The translations under genes were made by a program, and so were the position numbers. The notes under the pieces are model-generated. The model saw nothing but the letters and a program-made list of their open reading frames with translations. It made no database searches and was not told the origin of the DNA. DNA of 7,738 nucleotides, taken from contig JAUYDJ010000035.1 in NCBI GenBank assembly GCA_030690025.1, positions 1-7,738 on the forward strand, in the 5' to 3' direction. Each line of letters begins with the position of its first letter. Position 1 is the stretch's first letter. Shown here piece by piece: positions 1 to 4,431 of this stretch. This DNA comes from Chloroflexota bacterium. Lineage in GTDB: Bacteria > Chloroflexota > Dehalococcoidia > Dehalococcoidales > JAUYDJ01.

Positions 1-164
1 ACACGCATCAAGGTTACCGGTACGCCACCGTCCGCTGTCCCCTCGCACTCCACGCATCTCATCTCCCGGGCAAGAGTATCCACATCAATTCCATGCTGGG
101 ATACCAGATGCCCCCAAGCGGCATCATGAATTTCTTTGACCGCCTTCTTTTTGAAAAGCCCCAT
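1..164 (-). CDS. Unrecognised small protein, N-terminal part only
   Basis: An open frame runs on the minus strand from ATG at 164-162 to the left edge, giving 54 codons with no stop, so the C-terminus lies outside the window. The product starts MGLFKKKAVKEIHDAAWGHL and is soluble-looking, with no signal peptide or membrane segment. A Cys-Val-Glu-Cys pair at residues 37-40 is the only motif visible and could bind metal or be redox active. A purine-rich GAGG stretch lies just before the ATG, and a good promoter plus an operator-like palindrome lie further upstream (206-254), which supports this as a real, regulated gene. I do not recognise the family. It points away from yqeC, so it is a separate transcription unit. 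Confidence 0.7.
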   Translation of the reverse strand, partial: MGLFKKKAVKEIHDAAWGHLVSQHGIDVDTLAREMRCVECEGTADGGVPVTLMR

Positions 165-180
165 GCCTCTACATCCTCGT

Positions 181-228
181 AAGATAAGTTAACGTATACT
201 CACTAATAAGTAATCAGATACTTATCTT
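181..228. promoter_or_regulatory. Operator-like inverted repeats overlapping the promoter
   Basis: Two nested inverted repeats share one right arm. The tighter one is ATAAGTA (206-212) and TACTTAT (219-225), separated by 6 bases. The wider one is AAGATAAGT (181-189) and ACTTATCTT (220-228), separated by 30 bases. The motif ATAAGT therefore occurs three times, twice forward and once inverted. The right arm touches the -10 box of the minus-strand promoter, which is the usual place for a repressor site. The cognate regulator is not identifiable. Confidence 0.45.
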
Positions 229-254
229 GTAGCACAAACTTTTGGGTTTGTCAA
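226..254 (-). promoter_or_regulatory. Sigma-70-type promoter for the leftmost gene
   Basis: Read on the minus strand, TTGACA (254-249, perfect -35) is followed after exactly 17 bases by TACAAG (231-226, a 4 of 6 match to TATAAT). Transcription would start near 219 and give a leader of about 55 bases before the ATG at 164. The start point falls inside the inverted repeat at 206-225. Confidence 0.6.
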
Positions 255-275
255 TAGGTTAACCGGTGGGTTCTG

Positions 276-395
276 CTCAATCATGGTTGTCATTGCGAGG
301 AGTCCTTCAGCTGAAGGACGACGAAGCAATCTCATTCTCCACCCATCCGAGATTGCTTCGCTTCGCTCGCAATGACATCAACAACTAAGATTGAG
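276..395. repeat. Palindromic intergenic repeat (REP/MITE-like)
   Basis: The element is a large imperfect palindrome with three matched arm pairs: CTCAATC 276-282 with GATTGAG 389-395, GTCATTGCGAG 289-299 with CTCGCAATGAC 366-376, and CGAAGCAATCTC 322-333 with GAGATTGCTTCG 349-360. The left half also contains a perfect 18-base palindrome (302-319, GTCCTTCAGCTGAAGGAC). It can fold as a branched hairpin. The core GTCATTGCGAG...GCAATCTC resembles a dispersed intergenic repeat common in bacterial genomes; that recognition is from memory. A 13-base near-identical direct repeat flanks it (262-274 and 403-415, one mismatch). No coding sequence lies inside. Confidence 0.75.
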
Positions 396-447
396 TAAAC
401 AGACCGGGGGGTTCTTAAGAGTTAACCGGGGAGAAAGGGACGAAAAC

Positions 448-483
448 ATGCTTGACATGATAATCCGGCATAGCCTACAGTGA
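448..483 (+). other. Possible 11-codon leader ORF overlapping the yqeC start
   Basis: ATG at 448 opens a frame ending at TGA 481-483 (MLDMIIRHSLQ). The purine-rich GGGGAGAAAGGGA at 428-440 precedes it at suitable distance, whereas the yqeC GTG at 480 has no Shine-Dalgarno sequence of its own. The stop overlaps that GTG (GTGA), an arrangement typical of translational coupling. Such a short frame can easily arise by chance. Confidence 0.2.
452..481 (+). promoter_or_regulatory. Possible promoter for yqeC
   Basis: TTGACA (452-457) is followed after 18 bases by TACAGT (476-481, weak -10). If used, transcription would begin near 488, downstream of the GTG at 480, and translation would have to start at the in-frame GTG at 513-515. 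This is a single pattern match and competes with reading 448-483 as a leader peptide. Confidence 0.25.
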
Positions 484-1292
484 GACTGTATTATCCGGTC
501 AATGGACTTACTGTGAAGCTCAAAGAAGCCCTGGATGTTAGACCCGGTGAGGTAATCAGCCTGGTGGGCGGCGGGGGTAAGACCACCCTCATGTTCGCCC
601 TGGCCCGGGAACTGCCTGCCGGAGGAGGGCTGGTTGTCACCACCACCACCACCAAGATTCTGGAGCCCTCTGCCGCGGAGACGCCGCTGCTTCTGCTGGA
701 GGACGATGAGGCAAAACTGCTGCAGATGCTGTTGCAGAACGCGACTGAATACCGGCATATCACCCTGGCTAGAAGAAGGCTGCCCTCCGGCAAACTGAAC
801 GGCATCAGCCCGGGGCTGGTTATGGGACTGGCCGAGCTGGAGCCGGTGTCATACATTATTATTGAAGCCGATGGCGCGGCACGCAAGCCGTTGAAGGCGC
901 CCAACGCCACCGAGCCGGTAATCCCGGACAATACCTCGCTGGTCATTGCCATGGTCGGCGTGGAGGCGGTCGGCGCCCACCTGAATGAGGCAAATGTCTT
1001 CCGGCCGGAAATAGTGTCCAGTTTGCTTGGAATGGAACCTGGCGCGGTTATCACGGCCGGGGATATTGCCCGCCTGCTCACCCACCCCCAGGGCATAACT
1101 AAGGGCAGCCCGCCGGAGGCAAGGCTCGTCCCTTTCATCAATAAGGTAGACCTGCCGGGAGGTCTGGCAAAGGGTCGCGAGCTGGCCCAGGAAATTCTGG
1201 CCATGCGCCACCCTCGAATTGAGCGGGTTGTCCTGGGACAGACACAGCTACCCGACCCGGTGGCCAGGGTTGTCTATAAAAAAGAGTCTTAA
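480..1292 (+). CDS. yqeC: YqeC-family P-loop protein (selenium-dependent Mo hydroxylase accessory)
   Basis: The 270-residue product carries a P-loop GGGGKTT at residues 30-36, a Thr-rich strand VVTTTTTKI at 52-60, the acidic block EADGAARKPLKAP at 129-141 and NKVD at 221-224. These are the hallmarks of the YqeC family, putative NTP-binding accessory proteins found with selenium-dependent molybdenum hydroxylases; the exact reaction is not established. The protein is cytoplasmic. Usual partners (yqeB, a MobA-like transferase, a hydroxylase) are not in the window, but MOSC and FdhD genes lie 2-3 kb downstream. The first possible start is GTG 480, because an in-frame TAG lies at 471-473. It lacks a ribosome site; the in-frame GTG at 513 would begin VKLKEAL, close to where family members usually start, so the true start may be 513. 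The palindromic repeat at 276-395 lies upstream. Confidence 0.88.
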   Translation: MRLYYPVNGLTVKLKEALDVRPGEVISLVGGGGKTTLMFALARELPAGGGLVVTTTTTKILEPSAAETPLLLLEDDEAKLLQMLLQNATEYRHITLARRRLPSGKLNGISPGLVMGLAELEPVSYIIIEADGAARKPLKAPNATEPVIPDNTSLVIAMVGVEAVGAHLNEANVFRPEIVSSLLGMEPGAVITAGDIARLLTHPQGITKGSPPEARLVPFINKVDLPGGLAKGRELAQEILAMRHPRIERVVLGQTQLPDPVARVVYKKES

Positions 1293-1361
1293 AATGAGGA
1301 TATTAAATGTACCATTTGCCTTTGGTTGTTTTGTTTACAGCCGGATGACCTAACCCCTGCC

Positions 1362-1381
1362 CCGATTTGTCCTCAAATCGG
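1362..1381. other. Hairpin in the yqeC downstream gap
   Basis: CCGATTTG (1362-1369) and CAAATCGG (1374-1381) form a perfect 8-base-pair stem with a TCCT loop. CCCCGAT at 1360-1366 could alternatively pair with ATCGGGG at 1387-1393. No U-run follows, so it is not a typical terminator. Together with the hairpin at 1403-1429 it fills the 224-base gap 1293-1516, in which I see no gene. Confidence 0.5.
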
Positions 1382-1402
1382 ACAGCATCGGGGAGTATAT
1401 GT

Positions 1403-1429
1403 AAGAGAGGGGGCTTTGCCCCCTCTCTT
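1403..1429 (+). terminator. Likely terminator hairpin between convergent genes
   Basis: AAGAGAGGGGGC (1403-1414) and GCCCCCTCTCTT (1418-1429) form a perfect 12-base-pair, GC-rich stem with a TTT loop. Only three to four U residues follow on the plus strand, so termination may be partial or the element may act as an mRNA end barrier. It lies between yqeC (ending 1292) and the convergent zinc-ribbon gene (ending 1517), where a shared terminator is expected. A hairpin with a similar arm sequence recurs at 3558-3580. Confidence 0.55.
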
Positions 1430-1516
1430 TAGACTCTTCCCCTCTCCGAAATCGTAAACCAAACGCAAAAAGAACCATGTTAAAAGAAGTTTCGTCCCCT
1501 GTTACTTTCTCAGCCC

Positions 1517-1792
1517 TTACGGCTTGCGGAAGTTGCAACGGAGCTCGCACTCGTAGCCGTATTCCCCGTGGACAATTCCCTTGCCGGCGCGGGCGCATTT
1601 GACCGCCGAGGTCTTTTCATGGGGGCAATAGACCCAGCCGGGGGCTTCCAGGTCATAACTACCGCACTTGACACACTTAATGCCCTGGTCGGTAGCCTCT
1701 AAATCAAAGTTGTACCTTATCTTTCCGCAGTTCCTGCAGTAGCAGTACCCCCAATCACCAATCTGGTCAATGTAGTCTTCCCGCTTTGGCAT
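1517..1792 (-). CDS. Cysteine-rich zinc-ribbon protein, unknown function
   Basis: The minus-strand gene encodes 91 residues starting MPKREDYIDQIGDWGYCYC. A perfect AGGAGG (1803-1798) sits 5 bases before the ATG at 1792; the adjacent ATG at 1795 is only 2 bases from it and less likely. Nine cysteines are present (17, 19, 22, 40, 43, 56, 66, 82, 86). C19-x2-C22 and C40-x2-C43 make a classic zinc ribbon, and C56, C66, C82 and C86, with His58 and His75, may form a second metal site. No membrane segment or signal peptide is seen. It diverges from the Rrf2 gene and shares its control region, so it is likely part of the same regulon. Rubredoxin-like or nucleic-acid-binding roles are both possible; I do not recognise a named family. 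Confidence 0.8.
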   Translation of the reverse strand: MPKREDYIDQIGDWGYCYCRNCGKIRYNFDLEATDQGIKCVKCGSYDLEAPGWVYCPHEKTSAVKCARAGKGIVHGEYGYECELRCNFRKP

Positions 1793-1825
1793 CATAACCT
1801 CCTGATAATTCCGCCGGTGTTTATC

Positions 1826-1854
1826 TTGACAGCCTGTCTTTACGATGTTATTAT
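1826..1854 (+). promoter_or_regulatory. Promoter of the Rrf2 gene and probable operon
   Basis: TTGACA (1826-1831, perfect) and TATTAT (1849-1854, 5 of 6) are separated by exactly 17 bases. Transcription would start near 1861, inside the left arm of the palindrome, giving a leader of about 30 bases before the Rrf2 ATG at 1891. The -10 box overlaps the -10 box of the divergent promoter by five bases. Confidence 0.75.
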
Positions 1855-1878
1855 AACATTGTTGACCAAACTGGTCAA
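1850..1878 (-). promoter_or_regulatory. Promoter of the zinc-ribbon gene
   Basis: On the minus strand TTGACC (1878-1873, 5 of 6) is followed after exactly 17 bases by TATAAT (1855-1850, perfect). Transcription would start near 1843, about 50 bases before the ATG. The -35 box lies inside the right arm of the palindrome at 1859-1881, so a protein bound there would block this promoter. Confidence 0.75.
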
Positions 1879-1881
1879 CAA
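1859..1881. promoter_or_regulatory. Palindromic operator, probable Rrf2 site
   Basis: TTGTTGACCA (1859-1868) and TGGTCAACAA (1872-1881) are a perfect 10-base inverted repeat around a 3-base centre. The site covers the start point of the plus promoter and the -35 box of the minus promoter. A TTGACC-type dyad of this size suits the dimeric winged-helix Rrf2 family and sits directly upstream of an Rrf2 gene, so autoregulation is the simplest reading. A second palindrome, TGTTAT-T-ATAACA, abuts it at 1846-1858 and contains both -10 boxes. Confidence 0.75.
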
Positions 1882-1890
1882 CGAGTCTGA

Positions 1891-2310
1891 ATGAAGTTTT
1901 CCAGCAAAGTACGCTACGGCACCAGGGCACTTCTGGAACTGGCCCTTCGCTGGGGCGAGGGACCGGTACCGCTGAAAGACATTGCCCGGAGGCAGCAGAT
2001 TCCCTTGCCGTACCTGGAGCACCTGATTTGCCCTCTTGTCCAGGCGGGAATAGTCAAGAGCGCCCGGGGGACACGGGGCGGGGTGATGCTGCTCAAGCCT
2101 CCCGGGGAAATTATCCTCAGCGAGGTAATCGACCTCCTGGAGGGCCCGGGGAATGCGGCGGAATACGGCGATAAGGCCCTGGAATGCCGTGACTACAGCG
2201 CGGCCTATGACGTCTGGGATGAAGTAACAGAACAGGTGAACCGGGTCTTCGAGTCCATTACCCTGCAGAGCCTGGTGGAGCGTCAGCAACTGAAGAGCCG
2301 GGTGGGCTGA
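1891..2310 (+). CDS. Rrf2-family transcriptional regulator
   Basis: The 139-residue protein begins MKFSSKVRYGTRALLELAL, the typical Rrf2 opening. A winged helix follows: PLKDIARRQQIPLPYLEHLI (27-46) as the helix-turn-helix and GIVKSARGTRGGVMLLKPP (53-71) as recognition helix and wing, then a dimerisation helix through YDVWDEVTEQVNRVFESITL. Relatives such as IscR, NsrR and CymR sense Fe-S status, nitric oxide or cysteine supply. The Fe-S types carry three cysteines before the conserved Trp (here Trp109); this protein has only Cys99 there, plus Cys47 in the HTH region. A classical all-cysteine cluster is therefore unlikely, although clusters with other ligands exist in the family. Its promoter and a perfect palindrome lie immediately upstream, so it probably controls itself, the divergent zinc-ribbon gene and the genes downstream. 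The Shine-Dalgarno sequence (CGAG) is weak. Confidence 0.9.
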   Translation: MKFSSKVRYGTRALLELALRWGEGPVPLKDIARRQQIPLPYLEHLICPLVQAGIVKSARGTRGGVMLLKPPGEIILSEVIDLLEGPGNAAEYGDKALECRDYSAAYDVWDEVTEQVNRVFESITLQSLVERQQLKSRVG

Positions 2311-2386
2311 GATTTGTGACTGCATTGCGGTTTCTATATTGAGCGGGTGGGGTTAGCCTGGCAGAATCTTAAATGGAGGTTGGAGT

Positions 2387-2542
2387 ATGAAGATTGTGAA
2401 GTTATGTCGGGAAGGTTCCTGTTGTCCCGAGGTCAAGATAACCGAGTCGCAGGTAAAAATCGGCGAGAAAGACAACATTTGCACCCTCACCAGAGACCAG
2501 TGGGAAATCCTCAAAGAAAAAATACTCAACAAAGAGCTATAA
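2387..2542 (+). CDS. 51-residue cysteine-containing protein, unknown
   Basis: ATG 2387 follows a strong GGAGG (2375-2379) with 7 bases of spacing, and the frame ends at TAA 2540-2542. The product starts MKIVKLCREGSCCPEVKITE and carries Cys7, Cys12, Cys13 and Cys32, with the cluster C-x4-CC near the N-terminus and a charged C-terminal helix (DQWEILKEKILNKEL). The ribosome site, regular charge pattern and position between same-strand genes support it as real; a longer overlapping frame at 2347-2574 has no such ribosome site and looks low-complexity. Cys7, 12 and 13 could bind metal or a thiol. No named family is recognised. It lies 76 bases after the Rrf2 stop and 51 bases before the first Gly-Gly protein. 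Confidence 0.75.
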   Translation: MKIVKLCREGSCCPEVKITESQVKIGEKDNICTLTRDQWEILKEKILNKEL

Positions 2543-2593
2543 ACCAGGGTGATAGCCCCACCCGCCCAACATAGAACCCGTTGAGGAGTTGAG

Positions 2594-2827
2594 ATGCCTG
2601 AAACGCCCAAACTGAGGGTCAGGAGATTTCCCGGGAACCCCGGTGAGGAAGTCCTCGACTTTGCCGAAGCCAGGGAACTGCCTTTCCTGGAGGTCTTTGT
2701 TTTCGTCGAGGGACAGCGTGTGAGCACTTATGAAGATTTCCTGCAGATGGTCGCTCAGCCGGCCTACCGTGACAAGGAGTCTCTGGAAGTAATGGTGATG
2801 GCATCCGACCTCATCTCCGGGGGATAA
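2594..2827 (+). CDS. Small Gly-Gly-terminated protein 1, putative ubiquitin-like sulfur carrier
   Basis: The 77-residue product starts MPETPKLRVRRFPGNPGEEV and ends exactly in ISGG before the stop. Its C-terminal half, FVFVEGQRVSTYEDFL then DKESLEVMVMASDLISGG, resembles the end of MoaD and ThiS beta-grasp carriers, in which a final strand leads to a free Gly-Gly that is adenylated by an E1-like enzyme and thiocarboxylated. Such an E1-like gene lies at 5334-6104 in the same gene run. No cysteine is present. GAGGAG (2583-2588) sits 5 bases before the ATG. The next gene is a clear paralogue. The fold is inferred from the tail and context only; the N-terminal half does not match MoaD or ThiS obviously, so a different small family is possible. 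Confidence 0.7.
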   Translation: MPETPKLRVRRFPGNPGEEVLDFAEARELPFLEVFVFVEGQRVSTYEDFLQMVAQPAYRDKESLEVMVMASDLISGG

Positions 2828-2844
2828 TTACTAAGAGGTGTAAG

Positions 2845-3081
2845 ATGGCTAATTTGCCGAAACTGAGAATCAAGCGAGCCTGGAACCCGACCGAGGAGGT
2901 CCGCGAGATGGCACAAGCCCGCCAGTTGCTCTTCGAGCGGGGACCCGACATGGTCATCCTGGTGGAAGGGCAGCATGTTCGCTCCTATGAGGAGATGGTC
3001 GAGATGGTCAAAGAGGCCCCGTATAAGGACAAAGACTCCCTGGAGGTCGTCATCACGCCTCTCTGGCCGGCCGGAGGATAG
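2845..3081 (+). CDS. Small Gly-Gly-terminated protein 2, putative ubiquitin-like sulfur carrier
   Basis: The 78-residue product starts MANLPKLRIKRAWNPTEEVR and ends in PAGG before the stop. It shares with its neighbour PKLR, the NP-x-EEV block, VEGQ-x-V, the Y-x-DK-x-SLEV strand and the terminal Gly-Gly, so the two arose by tandem duplication. The body differs (insertion of ERGPD before the VEGQ strand, PLWPAGG in place of ASDLISGG), which suggests separate targets rather than a recent copy. There are no cysteines. AGAGGT (2834-2839) precedes the ATG by 5 bases, and the gap to gene 1 is 17 bases. Its final codons contain the GGAGG ribosome site of the MOSC gene, so the two are translationally linked. 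Sulfur-carrier function is inferred from the tail and the nearby E1-like gene. Confidence 0.7.
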   Translation: MANLPKLRIKRAWNPTEEVREMAQARQLLFERGPDMVILVEGQHVRSYEEMVEMVKEAPYKDKDSLEVVITPLWPAGG

Positions 3082-3087
3082 ACTGAA

Positions 3088-3537
3088 ATGGCAAAGGTGA
3101 TTGCGGTCTGCACGAGCCAGGCAAAAGGCACCCGCAAGGAACTTGTGCCCGATGGCCTCCTAAAAGAAGGCTATGGTATGGTCGGCGATGCCCACGCCGA
3201 TGCCGGCACGCACCGCCAGATAAGCCTGCTCGCCATCGAAAGCATCGATAAGATGCGCCAGCTCGGCTACAAGGTCGGCCCGGGCGATTTCGCCGAAAAC
3301 CTGACCACCGAGGGCATCGACCTCGTCGCGCTACCGGTGGGCACCGGCGTCGCAGTAGGCAAGGAAGTTATCCTGGAAATCAGCCAGATTGGCAAGCAAT
3401 GTCATACCGGCTGCGCTGTCTTCAAGCAGACCGGCAAATGCATCATGCCCAAGGAAGGCGTCTTTGCCCGGGTAATCCGCGGCGGCACGGTCAAGGCCGG
3501 CGATGGCATAGATGTAAAACCGAAAGACCGGGACTAG
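3088..3537 (+). CDS. MOSC-domain protein
   Basis: The 149-residue protein is a stand-alone MOSC domain, named for the C-terminus of Moco sulfurase. It has GMVGDAHAD (30-38), HRQISLL (42-48), GDFAENLTTEGID (66-78), GTGVAVGKEVILEISQIGKQC (85-105) and the PKEGVFARVIRGG tail (121-133). Cysteines 105, 109 and 118 fall in the segment that holds the conserved MOSC cysteine, thought to carry sulfur for transfer to molybdenum-type cofactors. Short free-standing MOSC proteins are often found with molybdopterin biosynthesis genes; their exact substrate is mostly unknown. GGAGG (3073-3077) inside the end of the previous gene serves as ribosome site, about 10 bases from the ATG, with only 6 bases between genes. 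The length and start fit the family. Confidence 0.9.
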   Translation: MAKVIAVCTSQAKGTRKELVPDGLLKEGYGMVGDAHADAGTHRQISLLAIESIDKMRQLGYKVGPGDFAENLTTEGIDLVALPVGTGVAVGKEVILEISQIGKQCHTGCAVFKQTGKCIMPKEGVFARVIRGGTVKAGDGIDVKPKDRD

Positions 3538-3557
3538 CACTGTTAGCGGAGAGATTC

Positions 3558-3580
3558 AGAGAGGGCATAGGCCCCTCTCT
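3558..3580 (+). other. Intra-operon hairpin between MOSC and fdhD genes
   Basis: AGAGAGGG (3558-3565) and CCCTCTCT (3573-3580) form an 8-base-pair stem with a 7-base loop in the 78-base gap before fdhD. No U-run follows, so full termination is unlikely; mRNA processing or stability is more plausible. The arm sequence resembles that of the hairpin at 1403-1429. Confidence 0.4.
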
Positions 3581-3615
3581 TGCCAGTAGCCCCTTATTTA
3601 AGGTAGAGAGATAGA

Positions 3616-4431
3616 ATGGTAACATCTCAAACCGGCGACATGGAGGTCGAGACCTTCCCGGTACTGCGGGTTACCGCACTGGGTCAAACCCAGGTGAACG
3701 AAGCTGTGGTCAGGGAATCTCCCCTGACCATCATCCTCAACAACCGTGAACTGGTCACCCTGCTATGCACCCCGGCCGACCTCAAGTACCTGGCGGTCGG
3801 TTTTCTCGCCGCCGAGGGACTCATCAAGAGCAAAGATGAGATTAAGCAGATAGTCGTGGATGACCAGCGGGGTGTAGTGCGCGTTACGACTGAAGCCGAA
3901 GATACTGAATCCAGTGAGCGGCTTTTCAAGCGCCTCATCACCTCGGGGTGCGGTCGCGGGGCCGCCTTCTACAGCGCCGCCGACGTCGCACAGCTCAAGG
4001 TAGAGTCGCTCACCAGCATCGCCGCCAGCGAGGTCTTTGCCCTGGCCGGTGCGTTTCAGCGCCGTTCCGAGACCTACCACGCCACCGGCGGCGTGCACAG
4101 CGCCGCCCTGTGCGACAACCGGGGTATACTGGTCTTCCATGAAGACATCGGCCGGCACAATGCCATTGACAAAATCTTCGGGGAGTGCCTCCTCAAGGAT
4201 ATAACTACCGCCGACCACCTCATTCTCACCAGCGGCCGCATCTCCTCCGAAATCTTGCTCAAGATAGCCAGGCGAAACGTCCCGATTCTTATTTCGAAGT
4301 CGGCCCCGACCACTTTGGCGGTAAGGCTGGCCACCGACCTGGGGGTGACGCTTGTCGGCTTTGTCCGCGGCCAGCGCATGAATGTCTACACCAACGCGTG
4401 GAGGGTAACTACTAATGGACCAGAACACTGA
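3616..4431 (+). CDS. fdhD: FdhD, sulfurtransferase for formate dehydrogenase-type Mo/W enzymes
   Basis: FdhD passes sulfur from the cysteine desulfurase IscS to the bis-MGD cofactor of formate dehydrogenase; without it the enzyme is inactive. The 271-residue protein has the expected blocks: [20 protein letters not shown] (34-53), [12 protein letters not shown] (59-70), TSGCGRG (109-115), [11 protein letters not shown] (155-165), [12 protein letters not shown] (176-187), SGRISSEI (206-213), SKSAPT (228-233) and [12 protein letters not shown] (248-259). E. coli FdhD has two cysteines in a C-x2-C loop; here only Cys112 remains and the second position is not cysteine, a variant I believe is also common among clostridial-type members. 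No formate dehydrogenase gene is in the window. The ribosome site (AGGTAGAGAG) is weak. Its last 17 bases overlap nadA, indicating coupled translation. Confidence 0.95.
   Translation: MVTSQTGDMEVETFPVLRVTALGQTQVNEAVVRESPLTIILNNRELVTLLCTPADLKYLAVGFLAAEGLIKSKDEIKQIVVDDQRGVVRVTTEAEDTESSERLFKRLITSGCGRGAAFYSAADVAQLKVESLTSIAASEVFALAGAFQRRSETYHATGGVHSAALCDNRGILVFHEDIGRHNAIDKIFGECLLKDITTADHLILTSGRISSEILLKIARRNVPILISKSAPTTLAVRLATDLGVTLVGFVRGQRMNVYTNAWRVTTNGPEH

Noticed and set aside
639..654. ACC triplet run in yqeC
   Set aside because: It encodes the Thr-rich strand normal for the YqeC family, so it is coding sequence rather than a regulatory repeat.
378..758. Minus-strand open frame of 126 residues (and another at 491-1204) opposite yqeC
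   Set aside because: Both lie antisense to a well-recognised YqeC frame; the products are low-complexity (Gln- or Ser-rich) and no ribosome site or family match is seen.
1350..1598. Minus-strand open frame of 82 residues in the gap after yqeC
   Set aside because: It runs across two hairpins and overlaps the end of the better-supported zinc-ribbon gene; the Arg-rich product looks like translated repeat sequence.
2312..2340. Possible weak promoter (TTGTGA and TATATT) before the 51-residue gene
   Set aside because: The spacing of about 15 bases is too short and the -35 match is poor compared with the strong promoter at 1826-1854.
2551..2567. Short GGGTG/CACCC inverted repeat before the first Gly-Gly gene
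   Set aside because: A 5-base stem without a U-run is expected by chance and has no supporting context.
2347..2574. Plus-strand open frame of 75 residues
   Set aside because: It overlaps the 51-residue cysteine protein in another frame, has no ribosome site, and its C-terminal half is Gln/Arg-rich shadow sequence.
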